Source: Halobacteroidaceae bacterium (GTDB taxonomy: Bacteria; Bacillota; Halanaerobiia; B1SED10-174). Taken from it: 6,619 nucleotides of DNA. Position 1 is the first letter of the stretch; the number at the start of each line of letters is the position of its first letter. The stretch is from contig PUKG01000255.1 of NCBI GenBank assembly GCA_003550445.1, forward strand, positions 1 to 6,619, given 5' to 3'. The notes under the pieces are model-generated. The model saw only the letters and a list, made by a program, of their open reading frames with translations. It was not told where the DNA came from and made no database searches. Below are positions 1-6,576 of this stretch, piece by piece. The position numbers and the translations under genes are program-made.

Positions 1-207
1 AAAATATCCCATGAAGAAAAGGCTTATAAAGAGTTGCCGTTAAAACAACTAATTCCCTATCATTATTCCAAATATATAGATTTGTCCTGAAAGCAGAACA
101 AGGAAGATTGAAAATGGCTTTGTGGAGCTCAGAGATTAGGTTTTCAAAAAAACCATTATCTTTTATTTCTTGCAATCTTTTTAACTTAGGGTTTTTTTGG
201 AAAACAA
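1..207 (-). CDS. Partial unidentified coding region at the window edge, start out of frame
   Basis: A minus-strand frame stays open from a TAA at 229-227 to the window edge, about 75 codons. This is unlikely by chance in DNA this AT-rich, and the translation looks protein-like, with mixed charged and aliphatic residues such as LQEIKDNGFFENLISELHK and TNLYIW. I do not recognise the family. The open frame has no ATG or GTG; its only in-frame initiator is a TTG at 175-173 without an SD. A better start is the TTG at 207-205, which has GGAGG at 220-216 eight bases upstream. That TTG is one base out of frame with the long frame, and a run of seven A (198-192 on the minus strand) lies between. An extra A in the run would join them. 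The gene may therefore be intact with a sequencing indel, frameshifted by slippage, or broken. It continues to the left of the window. A shorter plus-strand frame over the same bases is treated as its shadow. Confidence 0.45.
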
Positions 208-267
208 AAGTTATTCCTCCACTTTTTTATGTTGCTCTCTCCTATTGAAAAAAGAAAGGAAGGGAAC

Positions 268-292
268 AAAAAACCCGCTGGTAGACGGGTTT
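268..292 (-). terminator. Intrinsic terminator downstream of the RpiR-type regulator gene
   Basis: Read on the minus strand, AAACCCG (292-286) pairs perfectly with CGGGTTT (277-271) across an 8-base loop and runs into six T (273-268). It lies about 150 bases beyond the regulator's stop codon, in the orientation that would end that transcript. It also separates the regulator from the coding frame at the left edge. The plus-strand reading has only three T after the stem, so the hairpin looks directional. Confidence 0.65.
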
Positions 293-442
293 GAAAGGTT
301 TAAATTTGTTTCTTAATATTTTTTGGGATATTCGAAAATTTGAAAGAGATTAACTTTAACCCCTTATTATCAAACTCAAATGCCTGGGGTTCTTTTCGTT
401 TTAAGTTGGTTTTTGATATCCAGTTAAGAGAGTAAAAATTTT

Positions 443-1345
443 TTAATTTGAAGATTGATCTCCTGGCCTGGGGAAATTTAAGCCAATAGCGCTATAAATA
501 TCCCGACTTTTTTTAAGTTTTTCCAATGCCTTTTCTTTTTTTCTTTCAGTAACTGCTGAGATTAGAGCGTTGACAAGGGATAACGGAGCAACTGAGGACT
601 GGAAAAAAGAAGCTCCTTCAGTTGGAACTAGTAAAACGGTTTCCCCAACGTTGGCAAGGGGTGCAACAAGGCTATCAGTAACAACAAGATTTGGGATGTT
701 TTCTTTGTTAGCCCATTCTGTAGTTTTGATAATTATTGGGTCGCATCTGTAATATCCGAAGGCAATCAAGAGATCCTTGGATGTAAGGTCTTTTAGCCTT
801 TGACCCAAATAAATTCCACCCCTAACCTCGGAAACTGAGTCTGTGCCGATATACCTCAGCAAAGAAGACATTACCATTGCAGCAGAATTTTCTCCAGATC
901 CAATGCATAGGATCCTTCTAGCCTGGCAAATTTTATCAATAACTTCAGAAAGGGGTTGTTTAGAAATATTTGAATAAAAATAGTTAAGGTTTTCAAGGTC
1001 TTTTTCAACGCTTTTTTTAATTACCTCTCTTTCTTCACCTAAAGACGTTCCTTTCTCTTTCAGGGTTTCCCATGAGGTAGTTCGGTCAATATAATAATGA
1101 CGAATGGCATTTCGAAGGTGAGTATAGCCCGAAAAACCAAGGGACTGGCAAAAGCGGACTACCGTTGCGACATTTACTCCTGCTTCTTGTGCAACCTGTT
1201 GGATTGTTGCAAAATTTAAAAACGAAGGATTTTCTAAAACAAAATCAGCAATTTTTTGTTGTTTTGGAGGAAGATCTTTTTTATGTTTAGAAAGCAAATC
1301 AACGAAATTCGGAACGAAGTTTTCTTCAGGAAAGTTTAAATCCAT
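443..1345 (-). CDS. MurR/RpiR-family transcriptional regulator (HTH_6 plus SIS domain)
   Basis: A cytoplasmic DNA-binding regulator of about 300 residues, the usual length for the family. The N-terminal RpiR-type helix-turn-helix covers about residues 12-88, with the recognition region near 46-71 (IQQVAQEAGVNVATVVRFCQ followed by SLGF). A linker of about 40 residues leads to a C-terminal SIS domain (about 137-265), which opens with the glycine-rich turn CIGSGENS. The usual phosphosugar-binding S-x-S-G-x-T segment is replaced by AFGYYRCDP, so a phosphosugar ligand is doubtful. I chose the ATG at 1345-1343 because the SD-like AGGGG lies nine bases upstream. The in-frame TTG (1354-1352) and GTG (1351-1349) are possible starts, but for the TTG the SD would have zero spacing. 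The gene is divergent from the transporter-deacylase operon, which makes it that operon's likely regulator. Family assignment is firm; ligand and target are inferred. Confidence 0.93.
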   Translation of the reverse strand: MDLNFPEENFVPNFVDLLSKHKKDLPPKQQKIADFVLENPSFLNFATIQQVAQEAGVNVATVVRFCQSLGFSGYTHLRNAIRHYYIDRTTSWETLKEKGTSLGEEREVIKKSVEKDLENLNYFYSNISKQPLSEVIDKICQARRILCIGSGENSAAMVMSSLLRYIGTDSVSEVRGGIYLGQRLKDLTSKDLLIAFGYYRCDPIIIKTTEWANKENIPNLVVTDSLVAPLANVGETVLLVPTEGASFFQSSVAPLSLVNALISAVTERKKEKALEKLKKSRDIYSAIGLNFPRPGDQSSN

Positions 1346-1352
1346 TGTCACC

Positions 1353-1397
1353 AACCCCTAAATTTTAAATTTTTACCCAACCCTTGTTTTAGGGGTT
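1353..1397. repeat. Perfect 10-bp inverted repeat at the regulator's translation start
   Basis: AACCCCTAAA (1353-1362) is repeated as its exact reverse complement TTTAGGGGTT (1388-1397), with 25 AT-rich bases between. The arm centres are 35 bp apart. In the minus-strand transcript the arm nearer the gene contains the regulator's SD (AGGGG), so a hairpin would hide it. On the plus strand the right arm is followed by eight T (1399-1406), which resembles an intrinsic terminator that would stop plus-strand transcription running out of the regulator gene. The two arms could also be half-sites for a DNA-binding dimer or tetramer. The sequence alone does not decide between these roles. A second short direct repeat, CCAACCC at 1351-1357 and 1377-1383, overlaps the structure. 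Confidence 0.6.
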
Positions 1398-1406
1398 CTT
1401 TTTTTT

Positions 1407-1600
1407 GAGGGATTTTCCTTTTATTTTGTTTTGTGCGGTTAAAGGGGAGAAAAAACGGAGATGCAAAAAAAGTTGCAAAACATGAAGGAAATTTTCTTTT
1501 TTGGACGTAATTCATATTAGAGTTTTATATGGTGAAAAGATGGTTTTGTAAATTGTTGTTGTGGGATGTTATTTTTGGACAGGTGATTTTAATTTAAAAA
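1407..1600. promoter_or_regulatory. Divergent intergenic promoter region, individual elements weak
   Basis: This AT-rich stretch must supply promoters for the minus-strand regulator and the plus-strand operon. The best plus-strand candidate I see has TTGGAC (1501-1506) as a -35 and TATATG (1526-1531) as a -10, but the 19-base spacer is long and the -10 matches only four of six consensus positions. The 9-mer TTTTTGGAC occurs twice, at 1498-1506 and 1572-1580. TTTTAATTTAAAA (1587-1599) is a perfect but low-complexity palindrome just before the operon's SD. On the minus strand no clear pair of promoter boxes stands out. I see no open reading frame or RNA gene here. Confidence 0.35.
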
Positions 1601-1612
1601 AGGAGGGAAATT

Positions 1613-3136
1613 ATGAAAAACTGTAGAGTGGGATTGGTTAGTTTTTTAATGGTGCTTTTATTGCTTTTCTCTTCAGGCCTTGCAGAAGCCCAGAAACTAA
1701 CAATTGGGGTTCCCGTCGATATGGAAACCCTAGACATTCACGATCATCAATCAATGGTAGGAGAAGCTGTTGCGGTAAATATTTATGATTACTTATATTT
1801 CCGAGACAAGGGTGGAGAATTGCAACCGGCTCTGGCTACAGATTGGGAGTTAATTGATGACTATACTTGGCGTTTTTATTTGCGCGAGGGGGTTAAGTTC
1901 CACAACGGTGAAGAATTTAATGCTCAATCTGTAAAAGTAACCCTTGAACGCGTTGCACAAGATTCAGGTTTAACAAACCATACACATTATTCCACCATTG
2001 AAAAGGTTGAGATTATTGATGACTACACGGTAGATATTATTACCAATGTTCCTGATCCCATTTTAATAAACAGAATTTCCAGAACAGGTTCTGGAATGTT
2101 GCCTCCAGAATATTTCCAAGAAGTTGGAATGGAAGGATTTATTCAGAATCCCATTGGAACCGGTCCCTACAAATTTGTTGAATGGCAGAGAGATGGGTAT
2201 GTAAGATTGGAAGTATTCGAGGATTATTGGAGAGGAACTCCAGAAATTTCTGAAGTAGAATTTCGGGTAATTCCGGAAGCCTCTACGAGAATTTCTGAGC
2301 TATTAACTGGAGGGGTTGATATAGCTCTTGAAATACCTCCTTTTGAGAAACCAAGAATTGACTCAAGAGACGGTAAGAGGACAATAGACTCGCCAACAAT
2401 TAGGGTAATGCTTCTGTACGTTCGCCTTATGGAAGGATATCCTACTGAAGATCTTAAAATCCGGATGGCAATAGACTTGGCCATAGACCGACAGTTGATT
2501 ATTGATGAATTTCTGGAAGGTGCTGGAACTCCAGTTAGAAGCAGGCTTTTACCAGGAGCATTTGGATTTAATGAAAGACTTTACGACGTAGATGTCTATA
2601 ACCCAACTCGAGCAAAACACCTCCTCAGGGAGGCAGGTTATGAAGATGGAGGACCGACAATTGAAATAATGGGACCCCATGATAGGCATGCGGTTGATAG
2701 AGAGGTTTTAGAAGCAATTGGAGCAATGCTTGAGGAAGTAGGTTTCGATGTTAATCTTGAAATACTTTCATGGAGCGCAGTCACTTCAAGAGTAGCTGAT
2801 AGAGACCACTCAGAAGTTCGCTGGGCAAACCTAGCAAATACCCTCTGGGATGGTGGGCTTGCAGTTGATTATCTTCGTTATGAACGGAGTGACGATGTAA
2901 TTGGATTCGATTCCCCGGAATATTCGGAATTGGTTCTTGCTGCAGCACAGAATATGGACTTAGAAGAAAGAGAGAAGCAATACCAGAAAATTGCCGAGTG
3001 GATTGCCGAGGAAAGGTTAATGATTCATCTCTTCCAATTGGATACAATTTATGGAGTTGACGAAAGTGTTATCTGGGAGCCAAGAGTTGATGAAATGATC
3101 TGGGTGTATGATATTTCTTTAGATAGCGAGGATTAA
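1613..3136 (+). CDS. ABC transporter periplasmic substrate-binding protein, family 5 (peptide/opine/nickel type)
   Basis: The 507-residue product is a typical length for SBP_bac_5 proteins, which capture peptides or related solutes and deliver them to the inner-membrane permeases. It begins with a Sec signal peptide: charged start MKNCR, a hydrophobic core at about 6-20, and a likely signal peptidase I cleavage after AEA (residues 24-26). No cysteine follows, so it should be a soluble periplasmic protein and not a lipoprotein. Family hallmarks in order are the strand TIGVPVDMETLD near 30-41, the ALATDWE region with WRFYLREGVKFHNGEEF at about 86-102, and IGTGPYKFVEW near 181-191. Later come the conserved AIDLAIDRQLII near 286-297 and LPGAFGF at about 314-320. 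The start is set by AGGAGG at 1601-1606, six bases before the ATG. It heads the operon, with four bases between its stop and the permease start. The ligand cannot be read from sequence; the deacylase downstream suggests an N-acylated or D-amino-acid-containing peptide. Confidence 0.93.
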   Translation: MKNCRVGLVSFLMVLLLLFSSGLAEAQKLTIGVPVDMETLDIHDHQSMVGEAVAVNIYDYLYFRDKGGELQPALATDWELIDDYTWRFYLREGVKFHNGEEFNAQSVKVTLERVAQDSGLTNHTHYSTIEKVEIIDDYTVDIITNVPDPILINRISRTGSGMLPPEYFQEVGMEGFIQNPIGTGPYKFVEWQRDGYVRLEVFEDYWRGTPEISEVEFRVIPEASTRISELLTGGVDIALEIPPFEKPRIDSRDGKRTIDSPTIRVMLLYVRLMEGYPTEDLKIRMAIDLAIDRQLIIDEFLEGAGTPVRSRLLPGAFGFNERLYDVDVYNPTRAKHLLREAGYEDGGPTIEIMGPHDRHAVDREVLEAIGAMLEEVGFDVNLEILSWSAVTSRVADRDHSEVRWANLANTLWDGGLAVDYLRYERSDDVIGFDSPEYSELVLAAAQNMDLEEREKQYQKIAEWIAEERLMIHLFQLDTIYGVDESVIWEPRVDEMIWVYDISLDSED

Positions 3137-3140
3137 ATTT

Positions 3141-4058
3141 ATGCAACAATACATTGCCCGGCGTTTATTACAGGGACTTTTTGTAATTATTGTAGTCACG
3201 TTAATAATATTCCTCCTTGTCCATTTAGGAGGAGATCCGGTTCGCTTAATGCTACCTGAGGAAGCCCCCGAAGAAGCAAAGGAAGCCCTTAGAATAAGGC
3301 TCGGCTTAGATCAGCCATTACATTACAGATATTTCCTTTTCCTTCAGGGGCTGATGCGAGGGGATCTTGGAGATTCTTTTCGCTACAATGAACCTGCGGT
3401 AAAATTAGTTATGGAAAGGCTTCCTACTACAGCAACCCTGGCTTTTTTATCCATGGTTTTATCCACCCTTATCGCAATACCATTAGGAATATTGGCGGCT
3501 ATAAAAAGAAATACACTCCTTGACCTTTTTGCCAGTTCAGGAGCCGTGCTAGGTCGGGCAATGCCTAATTTTTGGTTAGGCATAATGCTAATCCTCTTTT
3601 TTGCTGTTTTTTTGGGTGTTCTGCCAGTTTCAGGTTTTGATTCTCCCAGACACCTAATTCTCCCGGTTATAACCTTAGGAACAGGTATGGCTGCAACAGT
3701 TACACGTTTGGTTCGGTCAACACTATTAGAAGTAATCGGTTTGGACTACATCCGAACAGCTAGAGCCAAAGGTCTTTCTAAGAGGGTTGTCCTTTTTAAA
3801 CATGCTCTGCGAAATACAATGATCCCAGTAATTACTGTTATTGGGTTGCAGGTTCCTGCTTTAGTAACGGGAGCGGTAATAACTGAGTCGGTTTTTGCAA
3901 TCCCTGGGGTTGGAAGGTTGACTGTTGCGGCTGTTTCCAGGTTAGATATGGCAGTGGTTCAAGCATCGGTTCTTGTGGTTTCTATTGCAGTAGTTCTTGT
4001 AAACATTGGAATAGATATTATTTATACAATAATTGACCCGCGGGTTCGGTATGACTAG
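3141..4058 (+). CDS. ABC transporter permease, DppB/OppB type
   Basis: An inner-membrane permease subunit of 305 residues, the normal size for this family, predicted to have six membrane segments (about 9-29, 97-119, 140-162, 172-192, 228-249 and 272-297). After the first helix comes the family's long periplasmic segment, with GDPVRLMLPEEA, LGLDQPL and GDLGDSF. The cytoplasmic ATPase-coupling (EAA) loop is canonical: DYIRTARAKGLSKRVVLFKH, about 202-221, followed by ALRN. It is followed by the conserved ESVFAIPGVGRL (249-260). The protein ends in DPRVRYD, typical of DppB relatives. A GAGG at 3128-3131, within the end of the preceding gene, is a plausible SD nine bases before the ATG. The gene would pair with the DppC-type permease downstream to form the translocation channel. 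The symbol is left blank because the substrate is unknown. Confidence 0.94.
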   Translation: MQQYIARRLLQGLFVIIVVTLIIFLLVHLGGDPVRLMLPEEAPEEAKEALRIRLGLDQPLHYRYFLFLQGLMRGDLGDSFRYNEPAVKLVMERLPTTATLAFLSMVLSTLIAIPLGILAAIKRNTLLDLFASSGAVLGRAMPNFWLGIMLILFFAVFLGVLPVSGFDSPRHLILPVITLGTGMAATVTRLVRSTLLEVIGLDYIRTARAKGLSKRVVLFKHALRNTMIPVITVIGLQVPALVTGAVITESVFAIPGVGRLTVAAVSRLDMAVVQASVLVVSIAVVLVNIGIDIIYTIIDPRVRYD

Positions 4059-4069
4059 GGGGGATGATG

Positions 4070-4906
4070 ATGAAAAAAATTCTTAAAAGCCCTGTTGGTA
4101 TGGTTGGGTTGTTTTTAACCTCTCTTGCTTTGATCTGTGCAATATTTGCTCCTGTTTTGAGTCCTCATCCTCCCCAACAACAAAATATAACCCAAAGACT
4201 GGTTCCGCCCGCTTGGCATCCAGATGGAACTTCAGAACATATTCTGGGAACAGATTATATGGGTAGAGATGTGTTAAGCAGAATAATTTATGGTTCAAGG
4301 ACAAGTATTACAGTAGGAATAACAGCGGTAATACTTGCGGGAGCAATAGGTCTGGCCCTCGGTTTACTCTCAGGTTACAAGGGAGGGGTTTGGGACAGCG
4401 TTATTATGAGGTTTGTAGATGCCTTTATGGCCATTCCCAGCATCCTCCTAATAATGCTTTTAGTTGGAGTTTTGAGACCTGGAGTTGTTTCAATTATAAT
4501 TATTTTGGGGGTTACTCGCTGGATAACCTATGCCCGGGTTGTCAGAGCAGAAGTTTTACAGGTAAGAGAGATGGATTATGTTACTGCTATTGTTTCTTTA
4601 GGGCAGAAACCCTGGAAGATTCTCCTAAAACATATCTTCCCCAATATTAGTGCATCCTTTATGGTTGTGGCAACCCTAAATGTCGCCAATGTAATAATTG
4701 CAGAATCCAGTTTAAGTTTCCTTGGGATAGGGGTTCCCCACCATGTAATAACCTGGGGAAGTATGCTGGCTATAGGAAGAGAATATATTTCTGTTGCATG
4801 GTGGATAGCAACATTTCCGGGTGTTGCAATTACTTTGACTGTCTTAGGGATTATCTTTTTAGGAGATTTTCTCCGCGATACTTTTGATCCAAGGTTAAGG
4901 GGTTGA
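4070..4906 (+). CDS. ABC transporter permease, DppC/OppC type
   Basis: The second inner-membrane permease subunit, about 278 residues. Recognisable parts (numbered from the first ATG at 4064) are the N-terminal helix (11-32), the family signature LGTDYMGRDVLSRIIYGSR (61-79), and FMAIPSILL (121-129). The coupling loop is DYVTAIVSLGQKPWKILLKH (171-190) followed by IFPN. ESSLSFLGIG (214-223) and the C-terminal DTFDPRLRG complete the pattern. The coupling loop has AIVSLGQ where DppC relatives usually have A-R-A-L-G-A, a mild departure. Three ATG codons stand in a row (4064, 4067, 4070). The run of six G at 4058-4063 that would act as SD gives a six-base spacing only to the third, so I place the start there. 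The first and second remain possible. No DppD/DppF ATPase gene follows, so the complex needs ATPases from elsewhere. Confidence 0.93.
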   Translation: MKKILKSPVGMVGLFLTSLALICAIFAPVLSPHPPQQQNITQRLVPPAWHPDGTSEHILGTDYMGRDVLSRIIYGSRTSITVGITAVILAGAIGLALGLLSGYKGGVWDSVIMRFVDAFMAIPSILLIMLLVGVLRPGVVSIIIILGVTRWITYARVVRAEVLQVREMDYVTAIVSLGQKPWKILLKHIFPNISASFMVVATLNVANVIIAESSLSFLGIGVPHHVITWGSMLAIGREYISVAWWIATFPGVAITLTVLGIIFLGDFLRDTFDPRLRG

Positions 4907-4914
4907 AGAAACAT

Positions 4915-6486
4915 ATGGATAGAAAAAGACATGAAAATAAAACTTTAATAGTAAACACAATGATTTATGATGGAACAAAAGCAGATCCTTTTCGGGGTTC
5001 AATTCTTATTGAGGATGGAAAAATAGTTGACGTAAAAAAACAATTTTCTTGTGAGTATGAAATGTCCCAAGCTTTTGATGGATTAATAATTGATGGAAAG
5101 AAATTTGCGACCATGCCCGGTTTTATTGATATTCACACGCATTCCGACATATCAATCTTTGCTGCACCGGATGTTTCCGCCAAAGTTTTCCAAGGGGTAA
5201 CTACAGATGTAATTGGGAATTGTTCTATTGGGCCTGCCCCGGCATCTCCTCATCTAAAAAAATGGGGTTGGCGAAAAAAAGAAGAGAAATGGCTTAAGAG
5301 AGCGGGAATTGACCCTTCGTTTATTTCATGGGAGAAGTGGAGTGATTTTGCAAAAGCTCTTAAGGACCAAAAAAAAGCAATAAATATTGCAGGACTAGTT
5401 CCCCATGGGCCTGTAAGAGCAAAGGTTTTAGGCTTTAGGAGGAAAAAAGCTGATACCCAATCAATTAAGGAAATGAATAATTACTTTGCTGATGGGATGG
5501 AAGCGGGAGCATTTGGCTTTTCTAGTGGGTTATCTTATACTCCTAGTAAATTTGCAAGCCGCCAGGAGCTCGTGGAATTCTCAAAGGAAGTTGCGAAGTA
5601 TGGTGGCTATTATGCTTCTCATATAAGGAGTGAGAGAGAGGGTTTTTTGGAAGCAATTGAAGAAGCAATCATGATTGGAAAAGAAGCCTCTATTCCTGTT
5701 CAGATATCCCATTTTAAAGTTATGGGTAGAGAAAACTGGGGGTTGATTGACCAGGGAATAGAAATTGTAAATAAAAACCTCTCTTCAGTTGATATTACTT
5801 GTGATGTTTACCCTTATATTTTTTCGAGCACCTTCCCTCAAAACCTAAAAAATTTGATCAAAAATGGTGAAAATGGTGATAGCCTAGTTAAGATGAAAGA
5901 AGGGGTTTTTTGGGAGGACATTATAATAATCGAACATCCAAAAACGGAATATATCGGAAAATCCTTAAAGGCGGTAGCGGCAGAAGAAAATTTAGCTTGC
6001 CAGAAATGGTTAAATGAAAATTGTGATAAAAAAAATATAGGAGTAAAAATTGAATCCATTTCTGAAGTGGATTTAGAAAAAGCAGTTAAATATTCTCAAT
6101 CAATGATTGGCTCTGATAGTTATGGAATGAATGCCTCGGAAATATTTACTTCGTCTTGGGTTAACCCCCGAAATTTTGGAGCCTTTCCTAAGGTTTTTAG
6201 GGACTTTGTAAAGAAAGGGATAATTTCCTGGAGCGAAGCGGTAAACAAAATGACATTAATGCCTGCCAAAAAACTGGGTTTGAAGGATAGAGGGATGATA
6301 AAGCCGGGGATGAAAGCAGATTTGACTATAGTTTGCAAAGATGAATTTCAAGATCAGGCAACTCTAGTTGAGCCTTTCCGTTATGCAAAAGGCGTAAAGT
6401 TTGTTTTTGTTAATGGGAAACCGGTTGTAATGGATGGAGAATTGACTGAGGCCAGACCAGGAATATTGTTGGAAAAAAACCGGTAA
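4915..6486 (+). CDS. D-aminoacylase / N-acyl-D-amino-acid deacylase family amidohydrolase
   Basis: A 523-residue cytoplasmic metal-dependent amidohydrolase. The family hydrolyses N-acyl-D-amino acids to a free D-amino acid and a carboxylate. The metal-site pattern matches the Alcaligenes D-aminoacylase: HTH in PGFIDIHTHSD (His74, His76), the bridging cysteine of GNCSIGPAP (Cys103), ASHIRSE (His236), ISHFKVMG (His266) and MIGSD (Asp401). The spacings HxH to Cys (27) and His to His (30) equal those I recall for that enzyme. Lys268 and Tyr299 fall where its carboxylate-binding Lys and Tyr lie. GAFGFSSGLSYTPS and the C-terminal GMIKPGMKADLTIV are also typical. Two usual motifs differ: SDG is SDS, and HPR before the G-x-FP element is NPR (NPRNFGAFP). 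The start is the ATG at 4915; an alternative TTG at 4903 overlaps the preceding stop (TTGA) but has its AAGGGG directly against it. The SD for the ATG is long-spaced (12 bases), suggesting translational coupling. Preferred amino acid and acyl group are unknown. Confidence 0.9.
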   Translation: MDRKRHENKTLIVNTMIYDGTKADPFRGSILIEDGKIVDVKKQFSCEYEMSQAFDGLIIDGKKFATMPGFIDIHTHSDISIFAAPDVSAKVFQGVTTDVIGNCSIGPAPASPHLKKWGWRKKEEKWLKRAGIDPSFISWEKWSDFAKALKDQKKAINIAGLVPHGPVRAKVLGFRRKKADTQSIKEMNNYFADGMEAGAFGFSSGLSYTPSKFASRQELVEFSKEVAKYGGYYASHIRSEREGFLEAIEEAIMIGKEASIPVQISHFKVMGRENWGLIDQGIEIVNKNLSSVDITCDVYPYIFSSTFPQNLKNLIKNGENGDSLVKMKEGVFWEDIIIIEHPKTEYIGKSLKAVAAEENLACQKWLNENCDKKNIGVKIESISEVDLEKAVKYSQSMIGSDSYGMNASEIFTSSWVNPRNFGAFPKVFRDFVKKGIISWSEAVNKMTLMPAKKLGLKDRGMIKPGMKADLTIVCKDEFQDQATLVEPFRYAKGVKFVFVNGKPVVMDGELTEARPGILLEKNR

Positions 6487-6536
6487 AGAAAAAGGGTTTT
6501 ATAAAAAAGTGATTTATCAAAAAAAGATTGTCGCTT

Positions 6537-6576
6537 AAAAAATAAGCCTTACCCTTTTGGGGAAGGCTTATTTTTT
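6537..6576 (+). terminator. Strong intrinsic terminator closing the operon, potentially bidirectional
   Basis: AATAAGCCTT (6541-6550) pairs perfectly with AAGGCTTATT (6563-6572). Inside, CCC and GGG extend the stem after one A-G mismatch, leaving a TTTT loop. The T run continues to 6576 and four A precede the left arm (6537-6540), so the helix can lengthen and works on either strand. It begins 50 bases after the deacylase stop. This ends the four-gene transcript and could also serve a convergent gene to the right of the window. Confidence 0.88.

Noticed and set aside
1..90. Plus-strand open frame of 29 codons ending in TGA at 88-90, possibly the tail of an upstream gene
   Set aside because: It is short enough to be open by chance and lies opposite a minus-strand frame that is open for over twice as long with a more protein-like composition.
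358..396. AACCCC/GGGGTT dyad followed by a T-rich stretch, read as a plus-strand terminator
   Set aside because: The stem is only six bases with a 22-base loop, and no supported plus-strand gene lies upstream of it.
570..752. Plus-strand 60-codon frame inside the regulator gene
   Set aside because: It is antisense to a clear RpiR-family gene and its translation shows no family features.
1587..1599. Palindrome TTTTAATTTAAAA as a possible operator
   Set aside because: It is pure A and T in AT-rich intergenic DNA, so a chance palindrome is likely. It is mentioned only within the intergenic feature.
2224..3047. Minus-strand frames of 86 and 88 codons inside the binding-protein gene
   Set aside because: They are shadows of a well-supported coding region and have no plausible start signals or recognisable motifs.
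4390..4932. Plus- and minus-strand frames of 86 and 118 codons overlapping the DppC-type permease
   Set aside because: They overlap a gene whose family signatures lie in the main frame. The 118-codon minus frame only mirrors its codon pattern.
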